Assembly (NCBI RefSeq): GCF_020463795.1
Contig: NZ_CP080025.1
Location: 5,411,001 to 5,475,000, forward strand
Reading direction: 5' to 3'
From: Echinicola marina
GTDB taxonomy: Bacteria > Bacteroidota > Bacteroidia > Cytophagales > Cyclobacteriaceae
Length of the DNA stretch: 64,000 nucleotides
Below are positions 15,527-24,770 of this stretch, piece after piece. How positions within the stretch are numbered: the stretch's first letter is position 1; every line of letters starts with the position of its first letter. The notes below the pieces were generated by a model. The model was not told the DNA's origin. It was given only the letters and a program-made list of their open reading frames with translations, and ran no database searches. A program made the position numbers and the translations under genes.

Positions 15527-18500
15527 TTATCGGATATCCCTTAAAGGATTATTTTCATTATAGTCATCATTGCTTAAATTAAATCTCACATCCAAAAACT
15601 CTTTGATTGCTTTAAAATTCGGGGTCATAGATTTAGTTTCCAGTCCATAGGTTTTAAGTACTGCGATTAAACTTATATTGAACTGCTCCATAAACTCTTT
15701 TGACTGGAAAGCTTTCAATGGAAACTGTACGTAACAATCTTTCTCATCCATATTCATATATTCCAACATTTTTTTTTGAATATGTTCCACATATTCTAGC
15801 TCACTTTTAAATTCTTTCCTCTCAAAACGCTGTACTTTGTAGTTGATCATAAAATTTTGCATATTCATCAATATCTGCCAATCTTTGTAGCCCTGACTTC
15901 TTAAAGTATTTAGCAATGCAGGGAAATCGGGCAGTTTCCTGAGGTCTGCCAACGTGAGGTAAGTGCATTTTCTAATGTTATTAAAACGGTTTTCAATGGC
16001 TCCCAGGCTAAACACTTTATCATATTTCTCACTTAATGAGCTTTCCCAAACCATTACTTTGTTTTCTTTTGGGAAATTAAGTTTTAGCTGCTCTCTTTCA
16101 AAAGACGGAGCTTGAAACGCTTCAAAATCTTTTTCAATATAAATATCCCTGTGTATCTTTTGATAAAGGTTAATAGCGATCTGTTTACTATCGAGCCTTG
16201 ACTCTTTGAAGAATTTCCAAAATAATTTGTCAAATTCTGTTTGTGGCAAAACGCTAATGTTGTCCAACATAAGTCGCAAAGAAATCATATTGAACGCAGA
16301 ATGTTGGTTAATTTTTTCAGCACCTGTTACATCAGAAAAACAGATAAAAACTTTCCAGTTTATCTCCTCATTCGATGGAAGTTGTTCAGGAGGCAGATAT
16401 TTATCACTTAAAGTCAACTCTATTTTAATCCTAGATTTAAGCAAATGAAAATCTGCATCCGATAAAGCAATCTCTGCCAAGACAGTTTGGATGGCTGAAA
16501 TATATTCCTCAGCAACTGAACGCACCTGATGTGTATTATCAAAACTAATGCACCATAAGCTACCCAAAGCATAAAAACGAACTTTACATTCTTTTCCAGC
16601 ATCGTTAAGTGGAAAATCATCAATATGTCTTTCGATTGCCCTATTGTAGGTATCTTCAGACTGTAGTTCTACACTTATTCTTTCCTGAATGGGTTTGATT
16701 ATATCTTCGCCCACATAATCAAGATGCCTGACGTAGTTTTCAATTAAATATTTAAACTGGTGGGAACTTCTGTTCATTACATATAGCATAAACGCTGTGT
16801 CCAACGTGGCCCTCTTTTCCCCTTCCGAATCTGCTTGGTCAAAATTAGAATCTAACCTTAAATGAATGTACTGACTATAAATATTAAGGGCGTTGAACCA
16901 AGAACCTTGTTTAAAGTCGGAATAAAACAATAACACCAAACTATCCTCAGTCCTTTTAATCAACTCTTCATTGGTACTCATTCTGAATGCAGCAAGTGCG
17001 TAGTTCTTAGCAGCAAAGTGCATTCCTATCGAATTGTAAAGTTGCGCAATATTTAACAACGCTAAGATATAACCTTCAATAGTATCTTCTTGAAGGTAGT
17101 TGTCCTTAGCCTTATGAAAATAGTCCAATGCTCTCAGTAAGTTTTTCGGAACTGTGGTACTCAAATAGCTACAGCCTCTTTTTACCTGTGTTTGGGCAAG
17201 TTTTACCTTGCCTTCTCTTTTTTCAACTAAAGGGAAGAGGCTTTCAGAAAAATCTTCCAATGAGACTATAATACCCATTTTATCTTCAGGATCTATATTG
17301 AGCTGCATTTTAATGTATTTTTCTATTCTATCGCCAAATTGGGATAGTTTGAAAAGGGGAGCTTGCTCAACCAAAGTTAGAATCTCATTAAAATACTGTA
17401 TAAATTCGGTTTTGCCCTTATTTCTTACCCTGTTTATTCCTAAGAGGAAAGTACCCTTCTGTTCAAGTAAATTGCATTTTTCACTAATTTCTTTTTCAAT
17501 CAGTAATTTTTGATTAATCTTTTTGAAAAGTTGTACAAACCATCCCCTTAGCTCATCTTCACCGATTAATGATTTTTCATTTTTAGAAGCAACAAATACC
17601 AAGCTGATAATATTATGAGCATTTTCTATATCTATGGCAGTCTTAAAAACAATAAAGTCGCTAAAGTAGTACCGGATGTCTTCTTCAAACCCTAATAAAC
17701 TTCCATCAGGCCGCTTACGAACATCCAGATTTTCATAATCCACTTCATAAAACTCATTATTGAGAAACACTATTTCATAAACGGCCTTTCTCCTGAATAG
17801 GGAATCTATTTCTATATTCCGTGCATAGTAAATAAGGAAAGAATTCCAAATATCTTTGTGTTTGTGTAGATACTTTTTCCTACGACAATAGTTTGCCAAA
17901 TCTAAAATTTCATAAAACTCTCCAATTCTGAATTCATCTATGGGGGCAATGGTTTTATAAAAGTCGTACCTGACTGAATACCATTTATCATTTTCACCGC
18001 CAATTTGGAGTAGATTCTGCTCTAATTGATCGTAGGTTAGTTTTCGTTCTTCGCCCACCTTTTCATTAATCACCATAAAAACGGCATTTAGCAATACCCC
18101 AAAAACTTGTACAGAATTGCCTTTAATTGTATCGTAAGGTAATTTCTGTATGAGTAGATCTATATTGGTTTTTGTAGAAGAGAACTCATCATCGGGCGAA
18201 GTTCCAATAAATTTCCATTTTATTATTTTAGTAAATTCTTGCCAAAATGAGTCTTCCAACTGGTCGAATATATCAACTGCTTCTTTCAGACCATCCATAT
18301 ATTTCAAAGCTTTTTTTTGCTCTTCTATATATTCTGTTACTATGCTTTTTACTTTTTGGGCATACTTGACAAGCTTCTTCTCATCCAAATGTTCTTGGTA
18401 TTCAAACCACTCCCTTAGCAGATCGGCATCGTTATGTAGATATTTTTGAGCAATATTTGTATTAGTCTCAAAAACATATTCTTTTGTGAAATCATTGTAA

Positions 18501-18796
18501 TCTGATTTTACATGGAGCATAAAAAAGTGGCAGATACATTTTTTAATTTCCTCGCTTGAAAAAGAGAAGTTGCTGGAATAAAGTTTTATTTGACGAAAAA
18601 TGAGTTTTTGTTCCAACAAGTCCTTTTGAAAGATATCCTCTTCAAATTCGCAATAAATATCTTCTTTGATATCGCTTAGAAAATTACTAACCCAGGTTTC
18701 AAGAGTTTTGATTGTCTGATAATTATATCCTCGTTGGGCAGCAAACGCATCGGTATTTTTTGAGAATAAGAAAAGTTTATTTAATTCCATATACAT
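15527..18796 (-). CDS. Large protein with N-terminal Cap4/DUF4297-like nuclease domain (1089 aa)
   Basis: The N-terminal 150 residues (QRGYNYQTIKTLETW, IYCEFEEDIF, FRQIKLYSSNFSFSS) carry the E ... ExD ... QxK pattern of restriction-endonuclease-fold Cap4/DUF4297 domains, with Glu50, Asp54, Gln69 and Lys71 as candidate active-site residues. The remaining 900 residues look helical, with TPR-like stretches at about 550-700 (DYFHKAKDNYLQEDTIEGY, LNIAQLYNSIGMHFAAKNY). No canonical P-loop was found. Such proteins are found in anti-phage loci, where the C-terminal part senses infection. The assignment as a defence nuclease is inference from the domain and its neighbours. Confidence 0.65.
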   Translation of the reverse strand: MYMELNKLFLFSKNTDAFAAQRGYNYQTIKTLETWVSNFLSDIKEDIYCEFEEDIFQKDLLEQKLIFRQIKLYSSNFSFSSEEIKKCICHFFMLHVKSDYNDFTKEYVFETNTNIAQKYLHNDADLLREWFEYQEHLDEKKLVKYAQKVKSIVTEYIEEQKKALKYMDGLKEAVDIFDQLEDSFWQEFTKIIKWKFIGTSPDDEFSSTKTNIDLLIQKLPYDTIKGNSVQVFGVLLNAVFMVINEKVGEERKLTYDQLEQNLLQIGGENDKWYSVRYDFYKTIAPIDEFRIGEFYEILDLANYCRRKKYLHKHKDIWNSFLIYYARNIEIDSLFRRKAVYEIVFLNNEFYEVDYENLDVRKRPDGSLLGFEEDIRYYFSDFIVFKTAIDIENAHNIISLVFVASKNEKSLIGEDELRGWFVQLFKKINQKLLIEKEISEKCNLLEQKGTFLLGINRVRNKGKTEFIQYFNEILTLVEQAPLFKLSQFGDRIEKYIKMQLNIDPEDKMGIIVSLEDFSESLFPLVEKREGKVKLAQTQVKRGCSYLSTTVPKNLLRALDYFHKAKDNYLQEDTIEGYILALLNIAQLYNSIGMHFAAKNYALAAFRMSTNEELIKRTEDSLVLLFYSDFKQGSWFNALNIYSQYIHLRLDSNFDQADSEGEKRATLDTAFMLYVMNRSSHQFKYLIENYVRHLDYVGEDIIKPIQERISVELQSEDTYNRAIERHIDDFPLNDAGKECKVRFYALGSLWCISFDNTHQVRSVAEEYISAIQTVLAEIALSDADFHLLKSRIKIELTLSDKYLPPEQLPSNEEINWKVFICFSDVTGAEKINQHSAFNMISLRLMLDNISVLPQTEFDKLFWKFFKESRLDSKQIAINLYQKIHRDIYIEKDFEAFQAPSFEREQLKLNFPKENKVMVWESSLSEKYDKVFSLGAIENRFNNIRKCTYLTLADLRKLPDFPALLNTLRSQGYKDWQILMNMQNFMINYKVQRFERKEFKSELEYVEHIQKKMLEYMNMDEKDCYVQFPLKAFQSKEFMEQFNISLIAVLKTYGLETKSMTPNFKAIKEFLDVRFNLSNDDYNENNPLRDIR

Positions 18797-18877
18797 GGTA
18801 GTTTAAAGAAGGCCTAAAATAACCAAAATATTTCCATTTCAATACAAATTAGTCTAATCCAATCAATTGAATAATAA

Positions 18878-18971
18878 GAGCCATATGAATCGAGAAGTTC
18901 AGGTACGGTTCTCCCGCTATTGCGGGACAGGTAGTGAGAGGTTTAGGGGTAGAATTCCCCTTTACCTACTC
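18878..18971 (+). ncRNA. 3' fragment of a group II intron (domains V and VI)
   Basis: GAGCCATA at 18878 pairs with TACGGTTC around an inner TGAA/TTCA stem and a small purine loop. This is the conserved 34-nt domain V shape. GGTAGTGAGAGG and a GGGG/CCCC stem ending TTTACCTACTC follow, as in the 3' ends of Bacteroidota group II introns. No reverse transcriptase or 5' intron part is present, so this is a remnant. It overlaps the last bases of the gene ending at 18966. Confidence 0.6.
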
Positions 18972-19754
18972 AATTAGCGGCTGGTTTTTTCCAGTTGTTT
19001 TCAGACGTCTCACACCAAATCTAGAAAAAGTTTGGGTACCAGAGTCAAATAAATCATAGATGATATTAATGCAATATCGTTGTTCTAGTGAGTTTCGAAT
19101 CCTATCGGTTTGCTTATTCGGTTTACCCGATACCATTAAACTTGGTGCTAAATGAATAGGTCTCTTAGCTCTTGCAGAATTGGTCAGTATGTCTTTCCTA
19201 ATTTCGTTGACAATACCCATAAAATTGAAAATTAACTCTGGAAAAGGGTTAAAGTGTTTTACCTCAATAAATGTGATCGTATGTTTATTTTCAACATAGG
19301 AAAACCTTCTATTGGTTTCATAGTATTTCGTGGTTGTTTTTGACTTTCCTTCTCTGATTACCACTATGTCTGGGTTTGTAAATATTTCTTTATCAAATGA
19401 TGATTGTACCGCCAAGTTGTGTTGAATTTCGAAGCTGTATTCTCGTTTATTTATCGTTTTCGTAATTGAGAAATATGAATAATTTTTTTGAATACCGGCA
19501 GGTGAACATTTATACCGATATTCCTTATCAATTAAGTTCATAATTTTGACTTGATAGTCATGATGTTCATAAAACCTCACTACATAGTTAAAACATGACA
19601 TTTCAAAGAAGTCACTTATTCTATTCGCTTGATTTTTAACCGTTGATTTAAACTTGTTAATAAATCCTTTTATCTCCTTCTCTAATTCTGCTTTCTCTTT
19701 AAAAGGAGAGATCGTCTTCTTTTGCCTCTGATCCTGGTTATTAGTTTTCTCCAT
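18966..19754 (-). CDS. Putative PD-(D/E)XK nuclease (262 aa)
   Basis: NPDIVVIREG (Pro128-Asp129) and TFIEVKHFNP (Glu164, Lys166) form a PD...ExK signature after a beta-rich stretch (EYSFEIQHNLAVQ). The N-terminus is Lys-rich. The stop codon falls in a group II intron fragment, and the start overlaps the upstream 149-aa gene by 14 bp, so the two are co-translated. The likely role is a restriction-like nuclease in a two-gene system. The family is not one I can name. Confidence 0.6.
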   Translation of the reverse strand: MEKTNNQDQRQKKTISPFKEKAELEKEIKGFINKFKSTVKNQANRISDFFEMSCFNYVVRFYEHHDYQVKIMNLIDKEYRYKCSPAGIQKNYSYFSITKTINKREYSFEIQHNLAVQSSFDKEIFTNPDIVVIREGKSKTTTKYYETNRRFSYVENKHTITFIEVKHFNPFPELIFNFMGIVNEIRKDILTNSARAKRPIHLAPSLMVSGKPNKQTDRIRNSLEQRYCINIIYDLFDSGTQTFSRFGVRRLKTTGKNQPLIE

Positions 19755-20190
19755 AATTTGAATTGAGTAAAGAAAGACATTTCAGTAGGAATTCCTTAGT
19801 TTGATTATAATCAACGAAATCATCAGGTATTCCAAACCTCTTTCTGAGAATATTGTAGCTAATAGTTAACCCCAAAAGCTTATTTTTTTCTTCAGCTGTG
19901 AATTGATAGGTACCAATGCGTATGGTATCAGAGTCGCTGTATTTATTAACTGTTCCATAAAACTTGACCGCTGCATCAAGGTTGGCAATTACACGCTTAT
20001 GAAAAATAGTAAGTGCTAGTAAAATCTCAACAGAGTCTTGATATTTTTCAAGTGATTTATATCGTTGCGATATACCTATAATATATTTCACTTCTCTTAG
20101 ACGTGACTCGTATTCATTGTAAATCTGATTGGCGAGTTTATAGGGTAAATCATAGGTAAAGATGTTTATTATTGGAGTTTCTTTGTCCAT
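19741..20190 (-). CDS. Hypothetical helical protein, partner of the PD-(D/E)XK gene (149 aa)
   Basis: An all-helical 149-residue protein starting MDKETPIINIFTYDLPYKLA, with a Tyr-, Lys- and Leu-rich composition and no recognisable motif. Its end overlaps the start of the nuclease-like gene, and the two form a compact operon between the Shedu-like gene and the large nuclease-like gene. It could be a regulator, specificity factor or immunity partner; nothing in the sequence decides this. Confidence 0.6.
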   Translation of the reverse strand: MDKETPIINIFTYDLPYKLANQIYNEYESRLREVKYIIGISQRYKSLEKYQDSVEILLALTIFHKRVIANLDAAVKFYGTVNKYSDSDTIRIGTYQFTAEEKNKLLGLTISYNILRKRFGIPDDFVDYNQTKEFLLKCLSLLNSNYGEN

Positions 20191-20397
20191 CTTGATTGTT
20201 TGTGATTGATTAATGTCCCTTAGGTACTATTTTAACCTTTACCTTCATTAATTTCAAAGTATCATTCAAATTATTCTCAGTTCTTCTTGAGTTATAATAA
20301 TATATCCTTCTGGATTGTAAACGAAACAATAAAGTAGATTACAATCAGGATGGAAAGAATTGTTTGATCCTCATATCTGAAGCCAAACATCTATCTT

Positions 20398-20450
20398 ATG
20401 TGGAATTAAAGGTTCCAAGCATAGTAGGGTGAAGAGGCATTCTTTACCCA
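20398..20450 (+). repeat. REP-like element, copy 3 (3' of the Shedu gene)
   Basis: GTGGAATTAAAGGTTCC followed by AAGCATAGTAGGGTGAAGAG and GCATTCTTT aligns with the copies at 5687 and 14708. It lies 16 bp downstream of the Shedu-like stop codon. Confidence 0.6.
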
Positions 20451-20466
20451 GATAGGCGCAAGTGTT

Positions 20467-21795
20467 TTATTTATTCTTAGCTCGTTTTGGCTTTACTTTA
20501 CCTTGAATCAACTTCTGAAGGCTTTCAATTCTATCTAGTAACTCATCGAATGTTAATATTTCAACATCTTTACTGTTACTTCGGATAAGTTCAAAAGACC
20601 TTAGTTGTTTCTTATCTAGTTCTTTAATTTCCCCCATCAAAACAACACACTTTGAATTGTAAGTTTCAAATGGTTCTTCAGATTCCATTTTTATAACAGA
20701 ATAATGTTTTTGAAAATTGTCCCTTTGGTTAAGAACCTGTGAAATACCTCCTGATAAGTCATCACTTAACCCATAGACATCTGTTCCTCTATAAGGCTTA
20801 CCTTTCTTAACCAATTCGGTTTTATGTGTCTTTATCTCAATGAAAGCAACATTTTCAGTTAAATTGTTTTTTACTAAAAAGTCATTCAATTTTCCATTTT
20901 TGTTTGAAAGATTCTTTCCACCAACATAAGCTTCATCTTGAAATAAAATAATAGGGAATGAGAATATATGTGAAAAAATCCAATTGTGTTTGTTAAGAAA
21001 TTCTTGCCATTTTTTCTCAGTAGCTTCTGAATCCGCAGTTCTATCCATCAAACTTTTATACTCAGATATAACATCTTCGATATACTTTGCATCCAATTTT
21101 TTCTTAGTATCCAACAATGTTTCAGTGGACAGAAAGTCATCTGTAACTGATAATTTATCAAACATATCTTTGATAGAAGCCTTGTCGTTATCAGAAAACT
21201 CATCAATTGAGCTTCCCCATGTTGAAATTGTTTCTGCTATTGAATTTTTCACATACTTAAACTCAACATCATCGATATCTTTTGGAAAAATATTTTTTAA
21301 TGATTGCTGAGCTAAATTTGCTCTATCCTGAGATTGCTGGTCAAGTTTTGCCGAGAAAATATCATAAAGGTTTCGCAAGTTAGCTTCAGTGAGAGTAATT
21401 TCTTTTTTTATTGAATCAAGTTTAGGAGAACCCTTTTTAATTACCCTTATAGTTGATACTTTCAACTCTTTACCTATATACTCTCCAACTGGCTTCAATT
21501 TACTATTTAAACCATAACCAAAAGTTGCTGCTTTTACTGTACCTACAGGAAGTTTTCCATCAAAACCCTCATACAATATTTTCTTAACATTAGGGTACTT
21601 ATCTTTCCCGTCGAATCCCCAAGGATAATGCACCACCAAATCTTTTCTGCGGTATTGTTCTTTACTAATTTTTTTAATCTTCTTATCAGAATCTACAAAT
21701 TCATAAACAATAACTGTTGCAGTTTTCTTAATTTCTTTTTCCTCTCTTATCGGTTCTGTTACTGCCATACTATTAGTATTAATTAATTTGGTCAC
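20467..21795 (-). CDS. sduA: Shedu-family immune nuclease (DUF4263)
   Basis: This 442-residue protein ends in a DUF4263-type PD-(D/E)XK domain: KWQEFLNKHNWIFSHIF, then GKLNDFLV (Asp305), VAFIEIKTHK (Glu320, Lys322) and a Gln-containing helix SGGISQVLNQRDNFQ. This is the catalytic core of SduA, the single-gene Shedu anti-phage system. The first 250 residues form a separate N-terminal part (strand-rich, then helical) that in this family controls nuclease activity. It appears complete and stands alone among other defence-like genes. Confidence 0.82.
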   Translation of the reverse strand: MTKLINTNSMAVTEPIREEKEIKKTATVIVYEFVDSDKKIKKISKEQYRRKDLVVHYPWGFDGKDKYPNVKKILYEGFDGKLPVGTVKAATFGYGLNSKLKPVGEYIGKELKVSTIRVIKKGSPKLDSIKKEITLTEANLRNLYDIFSAKLDQQSQDRANLAQQSLKNIFPKDIDDVEFKYVKNSIAETISTWGSSIDEFSDNDKASIKDMFDKLSVTDDFLSTETLLDTKKKLDAKYIEDVISEYKSLMDRTADSEATEKKWQEFLNKHNWIFSHIFSFPIILFQDEAYVGGKNLSNKNGKLNDFLVKNNLTENVAFIEIKTHKTELVKKGKPYRGTDVYGLSDDLSGGISQVLNQRDNFQKHYSVIKMESEEPFETYNSKCVVLMGEIKELDKKQLRSFELIRSNSKDVEILTFDELLDRIESLQKLIQGKVKPKRAKNK

Positions 21796-22035
21796 ATTAA
21801 ATCATACAACACTTTCATATTATCACGTAGTACTAGATATATCTTATATGTTTTTGTCTGTCAAATTTATCCTTTCCCATTACCTCAAGGCTATTTGTAC
21901 GTTTACAACCGCTTCCCAATTATTCTAAACATTTAAAACTGGATATATACTCCAAAACTAAAAAAGCCATATAACAAAAAAAATACCCCATATGGGGTAT
22001 TTTACAACAGTTTCACTCTTATAATCTATCCTAAA

Positions 22036-22437
22036 TTACTTCTTATCCTCTAAAATCTTCTTGATAGCATCATTCATTTGCATCATAGTCTCCATCATTT
22101 TCAGCATCACCTCTGTTTGGTTCTTATCGGCATAATTTGCACTAATTTTCCCACCAAATGTAATGTTAGAATTAGTAAGATGCTCTATCACATGACCAGG
22201 CTGAGCGGCTATCATTTGAAGTGGATCTACCTTTAAAAATTCAGCTACTTGTTGAATAAGATCAATCGTAATTTTATTCTCACCCCGCTCATATTTAGTA
22301 TAGTTGGCTTCTGACATACCTAAATAGTCAGCTACCTCCAAGGCTTTCTTGTCCCTTAGTTTACGAAAAGCAGAAAAGTTTCTACCTATATTCTTGTTCT
22401 CGAGTACAGTAAACTCGCTTCCATTTTCCTCCTTCAT
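22036..22437 (-). CDS. XRE-family helix-turn-helix regulator
   Basis: From the Met at 22437 the protein has 133 residues. The HTH covers about 18-75 (FSAFRKLRDKKALEVADYLGMSEANYTKYERGENKITIDLIQQVAEFL is its span, with the YERGE turn). A Met/Lys-rich C-terminal helix (MLKMMETMMQMNDAIKKI) probably mediates oligomerisation. The frame extends 10 codons upstream to 22467. It is a likely regulator of nearby accessory genes, but no target site is evident. Confidence 0.85.
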   Translation of the reverse strand: MKEENGSEFTVLENKNIGRNFSAFRKLRDKKALEVADYLGMSEANYTKYERGENKITIDLIQQVAEFLKVDPLQMIAAQPGHVIEHLTNSNITFGGKISANYADKNQTEVMLKMMETMMQMNDAIKKILEDKK

Positions 22438-22467
22438 ATGATGCTTGATTTTATATTCAATATACAA

Positions 22468-23377
22468 AAATTACCATACTTCCTGTAGTTTTTAAAAGTG
22501 TTTTAACATGAAATCTAGATTATTCCAATTCCTAGTTGTTTTAAACTACTGTCATATAGAACGAAACTACTATGTTTTTAAGGGATTTCAAAGCCATTCC
22601 TGTAAAATTGTGTATGGTTCATTTCGGATCACATAATGCCACCTCCTTACTGCTCAGATTATTAAATCCTGTGGAGCAAGATATGGTATGCTATTATGAT
22701 AACCGTTCCTTTGATATCCTACCGGGAATCTCCAAGTATGATATACTTTTCGAACGCAAACCGAAGAATCCAATATAATGGTAGTATTGAGTAGTTAGTA
22801 GGTAGTCTGGAGCTTTTGATTGCAAAATCGATACTGAGTACTGCTACTGATTACTAATAGTATAACACCATCGAACCTATTTTAAATGTATACATCGTAC
22901 CGGGTACCTTATACCCCGTACTTTTCGACGATTCGGAGGCTGCATTCGCCTGGGGGACGCCCCTCGCGTCTGGTAGGGCAGCCTGGCCCGGGGCTTTATG
23001 GGCTCTGGGATTTAATCAATTTCTTATAAAATGTAGAAAGCTATTGGAGTAGCTAGTAGCAAGATGTAAGTAGTTAGACTTGTTTCGTCTTTGTCATAGC
23101 GGACTAGACTGGGAGGATGTTACTGGAAGAGATGCTTTCCCGAAAGTATCGGGACAGGCTCTTTCGTCAACATGACAATCTCGTCTGTCAGGCTGAGCCC
23201 TTCGGCTCTTCGCTCAGGATGAACTTAGTCGAAGCCTTCGTGTCGTACCTCGACTCCGCTCGGTATGACACTCGATATCGTCTCCGTAAACCAGTCTTTA
23301 ATCTTGGCTCTGGCTACTAGCATCTGACAAGACTCAGTGTCTTGTCCCAACACTTTCTACACAACCGCATATTAAGC
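22468..23377. other. Long intergenic region with REP-like repeats
   Basis: About 900 bp without a convincing gene; a 68-codon frame at 22572-22778 is not supported. The right half contains inverted-repeat units of a kind scattered through Bacteroidota genomes: GGCTGAGCCCTTCGGCTC with GCTCAGG at 23191-23222, and GTCGTACC...GGTATGACAC at about 23243-23272. It also has the tract TAGCAAGATG (near 23056), which recurs at 28086 and 28447. Confidence 0.55.
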
Positions 23378-24736
23378 ATGAAAAAAACAACGTTCACATG
23401 CTTCCTAGCATACCTATGCCTTTTCGGAAGCAACTTATATGGAAACCAATTGGAAGTTGCAGGCACCCCACCTGCGGGGGCGGTAGGCGATACCGTCTCC
23501 CTGCAGGTGAAGGAACTTAAGGTGGGTGAGCAGATGCCTGACTTATTGGTAAAAAATGTCATCAACCATCCTGAAGGGGAAATACAATTGTCAGATTACC
23601 GGGGCAAGCTGCTGATCCTGGACTTTTGGGCCACCTGGTGTGCGCCATGTGTGAAGGGCTTTCCGAAGATGGATAGCTTACGGCGGGAGTTTGAGGGAAA
23701 GCTGGAAGTCCTGCCAGTAACCTATCAAGATCAGGAGGAAGTGGACAAGCTCTTTTCACGACTGAAGGTGCTGAAGGATATCAAAATGCCCATGGCCGTT
23801 TCAGATAATACCTTACGACAGCTATTTCCGCACAGGACCTTGCCCCACTATGTATGGATAGATCCTAAGGGTAAGGTAATGGCCTTTACCTCTAAGGAAT
23901 CTGTTGTTCGGGACAGTATCAGACAAGTTTTGGAGGGAGTAAAAGAATTGGAAAGCAAATCAGCTCCCAAGGCCCTTTTTAAAAGGAATGAACTGCTGTT
24001 TTTCGGGAACAGAGGATTTGATGAGGACAAGCGGATTCTACTGCAGTCGGTTTTTATGCCCTATATCGAGGGCATGCCGGCGATGTACAAGGTCACGGGG
24101 GAATCCGATAAAAGCTGGATGCGCATCTTCCTGACCAATTCCGACCTGCCCACCTATTTCGGGCTTGCCTATGGTGCGGGGAAGGTGGACTTCAACCGCA
24201 ATCGAAGGATTTTGGAAGTAAAGGAACCGGACTTGCTAAAATACAATGCCGATCTGGACAATTATGATGAATGGAAGCTGGACCATCGTTTCTGCTATGA
24301 GCTTATCGTTTCGCCCCAATACCCTGGGCAGGAATATGATATCATGAAAACCGACCTGGATAGGATGTTCCCAGAATACCGGGCAGCTGTGGAGATGAGG
24401 GATACCGAGGTATTGGCCTTGGTGCGGACGGATACAACCATCGACCTGAGAACAGATGGTGGAGAAAGAAAGATAGAAATGGACGCTTTTGGACTCGAGC
24501 TGAACAATGAGAGAATAGGTCTGCTCCCCTATCACTGGCGTTTCCATCTTCAGCTCATGAGGATTCCCATAGTGGATGATACGGGGATTGATTATAAGGT
24601 GGATATTAAGTTGGAGGGCAAGATGAATAACCTTGAAAGCATCAGGAAGACCCTTGCCCCATACGGATTGGACCTAGTCAAAAAGGTCATGCCCATCAAG
24701 ATGCTGGTCATCAGGGATCGTCCTCAAGGCCATTGA
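23378..24736 (+). CDS. TlpA-like thioredoxin-fold protein (first gene of a SusCD-type locus)
   Basis: From the Met at 23378 the 452-residue protein has a signal peptide (MKKTTFTCFLAYLCLFGSNLYG) and a TlpA/AhpC-TSA domain with the active site WATWCAPC in LILDFWATWCAPCVKGF. A long C-terminal region of unknown fold follows (from about residue 190). TlpA proteins reduce disulfides in the periplasm. In Bacteroidota such long fusions often accompany TonB-dependent transporter genes. The next gene, a SusC homologue, starts 34 bp downstream. Confidence 0.85.
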   Translation: MKKTTFTCFLAYLCLFGSNLYGNQLEVAGTPPAGAVGDTVSLQVKELKVGEQMPDLLVKNVINHPEGEIQLSDYRGKLLILDFWATWCAPCVKGFPKMDSLRREFEGKLEVLPVTYQDQEEVDKLFSRLKVLKDIKMPMAVSDNTLRQLFPHRTLPHYVWIDPKGKVMAFTSKESVVRDSIRQVLEGVKELESKSAPKALFKRNELLFFGNRGFDEDKRILLQSVFMPYIEGMPAMYKVTGESDKSWMRIFLTNSDLPTYFGLAYGAGKVDFNRNRRILEVKEPDLLKYNADLDNYDEWKLDHRFCYELIVSPQYPGQEYDIMKTDLDRMFPEYRAAVEMRDTEVLALVRTDTTIDLRTDGGERKIEMDAFGLELNNERIGLLPYHWRFHLQLMRIPIVDDTGIDYKVDIKLEGKMNNLESIRKTLAPYGLDLVKKVMPIKMLVIRDRPQGH

Positions 24737-24770
24737 TAACTGAATTTATAACCCATATAACTATAGATAA

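Noticed and set aside
22572-22778. 68-codon frame on the plus strand
   Set aside because: No family resemblance or operon context, and it lies in a repeat-rich gap; coding status cannot be supported.
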